NCBI GenBank assembly: GCA_963703165.1
Contig: OY969798.1
Span: 4,216,001 to 4,280,000, forward strand
Direction: 5' to 3'
DNA: 64,000 nt
Origin: JBQTKD01 sp963703165
GTDB taxonomy: Bacteria > Actinomycetota > Actinomycetes > Sporichthyales > Sporichthyaceae
The stretch's first letter is position 1, and each line of letters begins with the position of its first letter. Below, one piece after another: positions 57,902-64,000 of this stretch. Position numbers and translations under genes: made by a program. Under the pieces are notes generated by a model, which saw nothing but the letters and a program-made list of their open reading frames with translations, was not told where the DNA came from and ran no database searches.

Positions 57902-60661
57902 ATGCTCGATGACGAGCCCCAGGACAGAACCACCGAAGCTCCCTCACCCGCGCCCCGTCGGCGCCGGGCAGCCGGGCGCCCCGCCGGCCCGCCGGTCGAA
58001 CCCAGCACCACCCCCGAGCCTGCGACCAAGGCTGAGGTGAAGGCCGAGGCTCCCGCCAAGGCCGCTCCGGCCAAGCAGGCTGCGGCGAAGGGCGCCAAGG
58101 GGGAGGCTCCGGCCACCCGCACCCGCACCCGTAAGAAGGCTGCCGCCGCTGAGCCGGCCCCCGAGGAAGCCGCCAAGGAGGCCGTCGAGGCTCCCGCGGC
58201 CGAGGACGCGCCGGCAGGGAAGGCCCCGGCCCGTCGCACCCGCAAGCGAGCCGCGAAGCCCGAACCTGAGGTCGAGGTTGAGGCCACCGACGAGGACGCC
58301 GAGGAGGAGGCCGAGGAGACGAAGGCCGCCAAGCTGGCGGCTCCGCCCACGGCGCTGCTCTTCCAGGCGCCGGAGGCCGAGGTTCCCACCCGTGCGCGTC
58401 GTCGCCGGGTCGCCGGTCGCCCCGCGGGCGAACCGGGCGCCGACGACGACGAGGGGACCGCGCAGAGCGCGGACGAACCCGGCGAGGCCGCCGACGCCGA
58501 CCAGGCGCAGGGTCCCCGCACACGGTCCCGCGCTCGCGGTGGCGCCGCTGCCAAGAAGGCGGCGCCCGCCAAGACCGACGACGACGACGATCTGACCGAC
58601 CTCGACCCGGACGCCGCCTCCGAGGACGAGGACGGCGACGATGGCGAGGCCGGTGCCGCCCGTCGCCGCCGTCGCCGCCGTGGCGGTCGCGGTCGCCGGG
58701 GCCGCTCCGGTCGCCCCGAGGGTGAGGGCGACGACGACGGTCCCGAGGCAGAGACCTCCGGCGCCGATTCCGACGCCGGAGGTGACCCCGACGGTGAGGG
58801 TGACGGGGACGGCGACGCTCCCGGTTCGCGCCGGCGGCGGCGTCGCCGCCGCAAGGGTGAGGACGGCGACTCCTCGCCGGACGATCCCATCCAGACCGTC
58901 ACCCGCGTCCGTAACCGCAGTGGTGCGGGCGGTGGCGGTGGCGACAACGAGGTCACCGCGGTCCGCGGTTCGACCCGCCTGGAGGCCAAGAAGCAGCGTC
59001 GCCGGGAGGGCCGCGAAGCCGGTCGCCGGCGGGTGCCGATCCTGACCGAGTCCGAGTTCCTGGCCCGCCGTGAGGCCGTCGAGCGGGTCATGATCGTTCG
59101 CCAGTCCACCGAGCGCACCCAGATCGCGGTGCTCGAGGACGGCGTGCTGGTCGAGCACTACGTGAACAAGCGCGAGACCTCCTCGCTGATGGGCGACGTC
59201 TTCCTCGGCCGCGTGCAGAACGTCCTGCCGTCGATGGAGGCCGCCTTCGTCGACATCGGCAAGGGCCGCAACGCCGTGCTCTACGCCGGTGAGGTCAACT
59301 TCGACGGCCTCGAGGGCCAGCCCAAGCGCATCGAGCACGCCCTGAAGTCCGGGCAGTCGGTCCTGGTGCAGGTCACCAAGGACCCGATGGGCCACAAGGG
59401 TGCCCGGCTGACCAGCCAGGTCTCGCTGCCCGGCCGATACCTGGTCTACGTGCCCGAGTCGTCGATGACGGGGATCAGCCGCAAGCTGCCCGACACCGAG
59501 CGGACCCGGCTGAAGAACATCCTGCGCCAGGTCGTCCCCTCCGACGCGGGCGTCATCGTGCGCACCGCCGCCGAGGGCGCCTCGGAGGACGAACTGCGTC
59601 GCGACGTCGAGCGGCTGGCGGCGCAGTGGGAAAAGATCAGCGCGAAGGCCAAGACGGCCAACGCCCCGGCCCTGCTGCTGGGTGAGCCGGACCTGACCAC
59701 GCGCGTCGTGCGAGACGTCTTCAACGAGGACTTCACCAAGCTGGTCGTCTCCGGCGAGATCGCCTGGACGGAGATCTCCGAGTACCTGGAGTACGTCGCC
59801 CCGGACCTGGCCCCGCGGCTGTCCAAGTGGAGCCAGAACAAGGACGTGTTCGCCGAGCACCGCGTCGACGAACAGATCCTCAAGGCGTTGGATCGCAAGG
59901 TGTGGCTGCCCTCGGGCGGCTCCCTGGTCATCGACCGCACCGAGGCGATGACCGTCGTCGACGTCAACACCGGCAAGTTCACCGGTTCCGGGGGCAACCT
60001 CGAGGAGACCGTCACGCGGAACAACCTCGAGGCCGCCGAGGAGATCGTGCGCCAGCTCCGGTTGCGCGACATCGGCGGGATCATCGTCGTCGACTTCATC
60101 GACATGGTGCTCGAGAACAACCGTGAGTTGGTGCTCCGGCGCCTCGTCGAGTGCCTGGGCCGGGACCGCACCAAGCACCAGGTCGCCGAGGTCACCTCGC
60201 TGGGCCTGGTCCAGATGACCCGCAAGCGCATCGGGCAGGGCCTGCTGGAGGCGTTCTCGTCCACCTGCGAGCACTGCAACGGCCGCGGGCACATGGTCCG
60301 CACCGACGACCACGACCGCCCCGGCAGGCCCAGGCCCACGCCGCCGTCCGCGGCCGCGCGGGAGAAGGCCGCAGCCGACGGCGAGGCCGACACCGACACC
60401 GAGGCCACGACCGACGAGACCGCAGCCCCGCGCAGCCGGTCCGGGCGTCGCCGTCGCGGTCGGGGTGGTGGCGTCGGCAGCGGTGAGGGTGCCGTCGAGG
60501 CCACCGCGGAGGGCGAGACCGAGGAGACGGCCCCTGAAGCCGAGGTCGAGGCCGAGGAGAACTCCGACGCGAGCGTGGTGCACCAGCGCGACGCCGCCGA
60601 GGTCGAGGAAACCGCGGCGCCCGAGGAGCAGGACGCCGACAGCGAACACGTGCCGGTTTGA
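57902..60661 (+). CDS. rne: Ribonuclease E/G with long disordered arms
   Basis: 919 residues. Residues 1-400 are low-complexity acidic/basic and Ala/Pro-rich (RRRRRRGGRGRRGRSGR-like blocks), the arm typical of actinobacterial RNase E, probably for binding RNA and partners. The S1 domain (SSLMGDVFLGRVQNVLPSME) is near 425-495. Catalytic Asp687 (VVDVNTGKF) and Asp731 (IVVDFIDMV) are spaced as in E. coli D303/D346, and CEHCNGRGH at 789 is the zinc link. It processes rRNA and mRNA. ATG 57902 is chosen; earlier in-frame codons to 57698 lack family support. Confidence 0.95.
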   Translation: MLDDEPQDRTTEAPSPAPRRRRAAGRPAGPPVEPSTTPEPATKAEVKAEAPAKAAPAKQAAAKGAKGEAPATRTRTRKKAAAAEPAPEEAAKEAVEAPAAEDAPAGKAPARRTRKRAAKPEPEVEVEATDEDAEEEAEETKAAKLAAPPTALLFQAPEAEVPTRARRRRVAGRPAGEPGADDDEGTAQSADEPGEAADADQAQGPRTRSRARGGAAAKKAAPAKTDDDDDLTDLDPDAASEDEDGDDGEAGAARRRRRRRGGRGRRGRSGRPEGEGDDDGPEAETSGADSDAGGDPDGEGDGDGDAPGSRRRRRRRRKGEDGDSSPDDPIQTVTRVRNRSGAGGGGGDNEVTAVRGSTRLEAKKQRRREGREAGRRRVPILTESEFLARREAVERVMIVRQSTERTQIAVLEDGVLVEHYVNKRETSSLMGDVFLGRVQNVLPSMEAAFVDIGKGRNAVLYAGEVNFDGLEGQPKRIEHALKSGQSVLVQVTKDPMGHKGARLTSQVSLPGRYLVYVPESSMTGISRKLPDTERTRLKNILRQVVPSDAGVIVRTAAEGASEDELRRDVERLAAQWEKISAKAKTANAPALLLGEPDLTTRVVRDVFNEDFTKLVVSGEIAWTEISEYLEYVAPDLAPRLSKWSQNKDVFAEHRVDEQILKALDRKVWLPSGGSLVIDRTEAMTVVDVNTGKFTGSGGNLEETVTRNNLEAAEEIVRQLRLRDIGGIIVVDFIDMVLENNRELVLRRLVECLGRDRTKHQVAEVTSLGLVQMTRKRIGQGLLEAFSSTCEHCNGRGHMVRTDDHDRPGRPRPTPPSAAAREKAAADGEADTDTEATTDETAAPRSRSGRRRRGRGGGVGSGEGAVEATAEGETEETAPEAEVEAEENSDASVVHQRDAAEVEETAAPEEQDADSEHVPV

Positions 60662-60750
60662 GCCTGACGCCTTCGCCCCTGTAGCCTGACCCGTCGGCGC
60701 TCACGCGCCGGGGGTTGCACCATGTCCGTAGTCAACGAAAAGAGTGCCCG

Positions 60751-61059
60751 GTGTACGCGATCGTGAAGGCCGGCGGCCGCCAGGAAAAGGTCGCCACCGG
60801 CGATGAGTTCGAGGTCGACCGCGTCGACGGCAAGCCCGGTACTACCCTCGCGCTGCCCGCGGTGCTCCTGGTGGACGGCGCGACCGTCACCAGTGACGCT
60901 GCCGCGCTCGCGAAGGTCAAGGTCACCGCTGAGGTCCTGGAGCACACCAAGGGACCGAAGATCGAGATGATCCACTACAAGAACAAGTCGGGTCACCGCG
61001 TTCGGCAGGGTCACCGCTCGAAGCTGACCCGCGTCAAGATCACCTCCATCGAGAAGTAG
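60751..61059 (+). CDS. rplU: Ribosomal protein bL21
   Basis: 102 residues: VYAIVKAGGRQEKVATGDEF at the start and the basic RNA-binding stretch HYKNKSGHRVRQGHRSKLTR VKI near the end. GTG 60751 is the standard family start. rplU-rpmA-obgE is a conserved operon. Its 3' end is partly repeated just downstream (61088-61120). Confidence 0.97.
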   Translation: MYAIVKAGGRQEKVATGDEFEVDRVDGKPGTTLALPAVLLVDGATVTSDAAALAKVKVTAEVLEHTKGPKIEMIHYKNKSGHRVRQGHRSKLTRVKITSIEK

Positions 61060-61120
61060 GACGCATCAGCGGCGCACCTTGCCGTCGCGCGTCAAGCTCA
61101 CCGCCGTCGAGAAGTAGGAC
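61030..61120 (+). repeat. Diverged tandem copy of the rplU 3' end
   Basis: 61030-61062 and 61088-61120 match at 30 of 33 bases across the last rplU codons and stop (reading VKITSIEK and, in the second copy, VKLTAVEK before TAG). The unit is 58 bases. The second copy ends eight bases before the rpmA ATG and supplies its purine-rich leader. Confidence 0.8.
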
Positions 61121-61128
61121 ACAGACAC

Positions 61129-61383
61129 ATGGCACACAAAAAGGGCGCATCCTCGACCCGCAACGGTCGTGACTCGAATGCGCAGCGTCTGGGCGTCAAG
61201 CGCTTCGGCGGCCAGAAGGTCAACGCCGGCGAGATCATCGTCCGCCAGCGCGGCACCCACTTCCACCCCGGCAACCTCGTGGGCCGTGGTGGCGACGACA
61301 CTCTGTTCGCGCTCGCCGCGGGCGCGGTGGAGTTCGGTTCGCGTCGCGGTCGCCGCGTCGTGAACATCGTCCCCGCGGAGTAG
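61129..61383 (+). CDS. rpmA: Ribosomal protein bL27
   Basis: 84 residues, MAHKKGASSTRNGRDSNAQR at the start with no Firmicute-type N-terminal extension; the conserved GRGGDDTLFALAAG core is present. Its N-terminal tail reaches the peptidyl-transferase centre. The leader is formed by the repeated rplU end. Confidence 0.98.
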   Translation: MAHKKGASSTRNGRDSNAQRLGVKRFGGQKVNAGEIIVRQRGTHFHPGNLVGRGGDDTLFALAAGAVEFGSRRGRRVVNIVPAE

Positions 61384-61415
61384 AACCCTCGCGGAGATCA
61401 ATCAGCTGCTTTTCA

Positions 61416-61477
61416 GTCGAGTGTGCAGTTGGTAACGCCGTTTCAGTCGATTCGGTGGGACTGAGTGCACACTCGAC
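61416..61477. promoter_or_regulatory. Inverted repeat between rpmA and obgE
   Basis: GTCGAGTGTGCA (61416-61427) and TGCACACTCGAC (61466-61477) are perfect complements over 12 bases; TTTCAGTCGA is repeated directly at 61411-61420 and 61441-61450. The right arm ends 19 bases before the obgE start, so it might attenuate or separate obgE from the ribosomal genes. Confidence 0.6.
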
Positions 61478-61496
61478 GTATGTCTGGGGGTCGTCC

Positions 61497-62873
61497 ATGA
61501 CGACGTTTGTCGATCGGGTGGTCCTGCACGTCGCTGCCGGAGACGGTGGCCACGGCTGCGCATCCATTCACCGGGAGAAGTTCCGGCCGCTCGGCGGTCC
61601 GGACGGCGGCAACGGCGGTCGCGGCGGCGACGTGATCCTGGTCGTCGACCAGAGCGTGACCACGTTGCTCGACTACCACCACTCGCCGCACCGCAAGGCA
61701 GGCGCGGGCAGGCCCGGCGAGGGCTCGAACCGCTTCGGGGCCGACGGCAAGGACGTCGTGCTCGCCGTCCCCGACGGCACGCTGGTGACCTCGCTGGACG
61801 GCACCCTGATCGTGGACATGGTCGGCGAGGGTGCCCGCTTCGTCCTCGCCCAGGGCGGACACGGCGGTCTCGGCAACGCCGCGCTGGCCTCGAACAAGCG
61901 CAAGGCGCCCGGCTTCGCCCTGCTCGGCGAGCCGGGGGAGTCCGCCTCCATCCAGCTCGAGCTCAAGTCGGTCGCCGACGTCGCGCTCGTCGGCTACCCC
62001 AGCGCGGGCAAGTCGTCGCTGATCGCCGCGATCTCCGCGGCCCGGCCGAAGATCGCCGATTACCCGTTCACGACCCTGATCCCCAACCTCGGCGTGGTGG
62101 AGGCCGGCAACACCCGGTTCACCGTCGCCGACGTGCCCGGCCTGATCCCCGGCGCAAGCGACGGCAAGGGCCTCGGCCTCGAGTTCCTACGCCACGTCGA
62201 ACGGTGCTCGGTGCTGGTGCACGTCCTGGACTGCGGCACGCTCGATCCCGGACGCGACCCGATCAGCGACCTGGACGTCATCGAGAAGGAACTGGCGGCC
62301 TACGGCGGCCTGCTCGACCGACCCCGCCTGATCGCGCTGAACAAGACCGACCTGCCCGACGGCGCCGGCCTGGCCGAACTGGTCACCGAGGACCTGGAGG
62401 CGCGCGGGCTGCGGGTCTTCCCGGTCAGTGCGGTGAGCCACGCCGGGTTGCGCGCGCTGGGTTTCGCCATGGCCGAACTGGTCGAGGCGCATCGAGCCAC
62501 CGCCCCGCCGCTGGAGCCCGCCCGCATCCTGTTGCGCCCGCGAGCGGTCGACACGGGATTCACCGTCACACTCTCGGAGATCGACGGAGAGCCTGCGTAC
62601 GTGGTGCTGGGGGAGAAGCCGCGCCGCTGGGTGCGCCAGACCAACTTCAGCAACCCCGAAGCTGTCGGCTATCTCGCCGACCGCTTCGCGCGGCTCGGTG
62701 TCGAGGCCGAACTCTTCAAGAAGGGCGCGCGTGCAGGGGACCCCGTGGTCATCGGTGGGCGCTCGCTGCACGACCCCGAGGCCGTCGTGTTCGACTGGGA
62801 GCCCACGATCGAAGCCGGCGGTGAGCACCTGCACGGCCGTCGCGGCACCGATCTGCGCCTGGAAGGCCGGTAG
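61497..62873 (+). CDS. obgE: GTPase Obg/CgtA
   Basis: 458 residues. The glycine-rich Obg domain (HVAAGDGGHGCASIHREKFR, GGPDGGNGGRGGDV) is followed by the G domain (G1 GYPSAGKSS, G3 DVPGLIPGASDGKGLG, G4 NKTD, G5 SAV) and a C-terminal OCT domain with an extra tail. It takes part in 50S assembly and stress control. ATG 61497 has a G-rich Shine-Dalgarno; it is the family start. Confidence 0.97.
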   Translation: MTTFVDRVVLHVAAGDGGHGCASIHREKFRPLGGPDGGNGGRGGDVILVVDQSVTTLLDYHHSPHRKAGAGRPGEGSNRFGADGKDVVLAVPDGTLVTSLDGTLIVDMVGEGARFVLAQGGHGGLGNAALASNKRKAPGFALLGEPGESASIQLELKSVADVALVGYPSAGKSSLIAAISAARPKIADYPFTTLIPNLGVVEAGNTRFTVADVPGLIPGASDGKGLGLEFLRHVERCSVLVHVLDCGTLDPGRDPISDLDVIEKELAAYGGLLDRPRLIALNKTDLPDGAGLAELVTEDLEARGLRVFPVSAVSHAGLRALGFAMAELVEAHRATAPPLEPARILLRPRAVDTGFTVTLSEIDGEPAYVVLGEKPRRWVRQTNFSNPEAVGYLADRFARLGVEAELFKKGARAGDPVVIGGRSLHDPEAVVFDWEPTIEAGGEHLHGRRGTDLRLEGR

Positions 62874-62875
62874 GG

Positions 62876-64000
62876 ATGGCGCGTGACGAGGTGATGGGCG
62901 CCCGGCGGATCGTCGTCAAGGTCGGGTCGTCCTCGCTGACCACGGCTGCCGGCGGGTTGGACGCCGCCCGCGTCGACGCGCTCGTGGACACCCTGGCCAA
63001 GGCCCGCACAGCCGGCCGCGAGATCGTCCTGGTGTCCTCCGGCGCGATCGCCGCGGGGTTGGCCCCGCTCGGGCTGGCCCGCCGCCCGCGTGACCTCGCC
63101 ACCCAGCAGGCAGCGGCCAGCGTCGGGCAGGGTCTGCTCATCGCTCGATACACACATTCCTTCCACCGTTACGATCTGACTGTCGGTCAGGTGCTGCTCA
63201 CCCTCGACGACGTCATCCGGCGTGCGCACTACCGCAACGCCCAACGCACCCTGTACCGGCTGCTGGAGATGGGCACCGTCCCGGTCGTCAACGAGAACGA
63301 CACCGTCGCCACCGACGAGATCCGCTTCGGGGACAACGACCGCCTCGCCGCCCTGGTGGCGCATCTGGTGCACGCCGATCTGCTGGTGCTGCTCTCCGAC
63401 GTCGACGGGCTCTACGACGGCGACCCGAGCCGCGGCGAGGCCCGGCGCATCGCCGAGGTCAGCGGCCCGGCGGACCTCGAGGGCGTCGACCTGGGCCGGT
63501 CCGGCGCCGCCGGCGTCGGCACCGGCGGCATGAGCACCAAGGTCGAGGCGGCGCGCATCGCGACCACCGCGGGGGTTCCGGTGGTGCTCACCGCGGCCCC
63601 GTCCGCGGAGGCCGCACTGGCCGGGGAGGCCGTCGGCACGCTGTTCCGCCCCACGGGCCACCGGGTGCCCACCCGGCTGCTCTGGCTCGCGCACGCGGCC
63701 AGCTCCCGCGGCGCCCTGCGCCTGGACGCCGGCGCCGTGCAGGCCGTGGTCGTACGCCGTAAGTCACTGCTTCCCGCCGGGCTGACCGGAGTGACCGGCA
63801 CCTTCGTCGCGGGTGATCCCGTGGACTTGTTGGACGAAACTGGCCACGCGGTGGCCCGCGGGCTGGTCAACTTTGACGCGACAGAACTACCGGGCCTGAT
63901 GGGGCGCTCCACACGGGAGCTCGCCGCGGAACTGGGTCCCGCCTACGAGCGGGAGGTTGTCCACCGGGACGACCTGGTGCTGTTGAGCGAGAAGGGCGAC
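62876..64000 (+). CDS. proB: Glutamate 5-kinase (3' end outside window)
   Basis: 375 codons without a stop by base 64000; only a few residues should be missing. AA-kinase domain (RRIVVKVGSSSLTTAAGGLD, VLVSSGAIAAGLAPLG, VPVVNENDTVATDEIRFGDN, LLVLLSDVDGLYDGDP, GTGGMSTKVEAARIAT) and a C-terminal PUA domain (from about 275, RGALRLDAGAVQAVV...SLLPAG). First step of proline synthesis. It starts three bases after the obgE stop. Confidence 0.96.
   Translation, partial: MARDEVMGARRIVVKVGSSSLTTAAGGLDAARVDALVDTLAKARTAGREIVLVSSGAIAAGLAPLGLARRPRDLATQQAAASVGQGLLIARYTHSFHRYDLTVGQVLLTLDDVIRRAHYRNAQRTLYRLLEMGTVPVVNENDTVATDEIRFGDNDRLAALVAHLVHADLLVLLSDVDGLYDGDPSRGEARRIAEVSGPADLEGVDLGRSGAAGVGTGGMSTKVEAARIATTAGVPVVLTAAPSAEAALAGEAVGTLFRPTGHRVPTRLLWLAHAASSRGALRLDAGAVQAVVVRRKSLLPAGLTGVTGTFVAGDPVDLLDETGHAVARGLVNFDATELPGLMGRSTRELAAELGPAYEREVVHRDDLVLLSEKGD

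Noticed and set aside
57944..60649. A 901-codon minus-strand frame opposite rne
   Set aside because: It is an antisense shadow of the GC-rich rne gene, with Leu/Gly/Val/Asp-rich random sequence and no start context.
1..64000. Prophage, transposon or integrative element
   Set aside because: No integrase, transposase, phage structural gene or flanking attachment repeat was seen. The only tRNA gene (22769-22841) is not followed by a duplicated 3' end.

Overview
The window is chromosomal DNA from a high-GC, mycothiol-type actinomycete. The evidence is the gene order tig-clpP1-clpP2-clpX, valS-folC-DUF4233-ndk, mreB-mreC-mreD-mrdA-rodA, rne-rplU-rpmA-obgE-proB, together with subtilisin-inhibitor-like proteins, a SigE-type sigma factor, an F420/FMN split-barrel protein and a SoxR of actinobacterial type. 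A complete mreBCD-mrdA-rodA set excludes coccoid or mycobacterial types and points to the Streptomyces/Frankia/Sporichthya side of the phylum. The genus cannot be fixed from sequence alone.

Region 1 (1-22.6 kb) is accessory. It carries a SigE-family sigma factor with a membrane partner, a Zur-like divergent zinc locus, secreted proteins, a SoxR/FMN-reductase switch with a clear operator, a convergent HigB/HigA-like pair whose toxin is frameshifted, a PhoD-like phosphatase overlapping a DUF6884 protein, a GAF-SpoIIE-HATPase signalling protein, two separate subtilisin-inhibitor paralogues with a Lys at P1, and a decayed ADP-ribosylglycohydrolase. Region 2 (22.7-43.3 kb) is the core: tRNA-Pro(UGG), trigger factor, Clp protease, a secreted RCC1 propeller, Cu/Zn SOD, valS, folC, ndk, and the elongation/septation wall machinery. 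mreD and mrdA are bridged by a 37-codon ORF joined to both by ATGA overlaps. Region 3 (43.3-54.9 kb) is accessory again: methyltransferases, GT2, an ECF42 sigma with its DGPF partner, GT-C membrane proteins, an acyl-CoA ligase, a MerR/SnoaL pair and two tiny unknown genes. Region 4 (54.9-64 kb) is the conserved TIGR03960-TIGR03936-rne-rplU-rpmA-obgE-proB block. Both radical-SAM-linked genes at its start carry an apparent single-base deletion.

Three families of dispersed hairpin repeats occur in intergenic DNA (1.55/34.54 kb; 3.2/33.0 kb; 3.31/29.46 kb). In the first and third, paired bases have changed together, which argues that the folded structure is being kept. No prophage, transposase, integrase or CRISPR array was seen.
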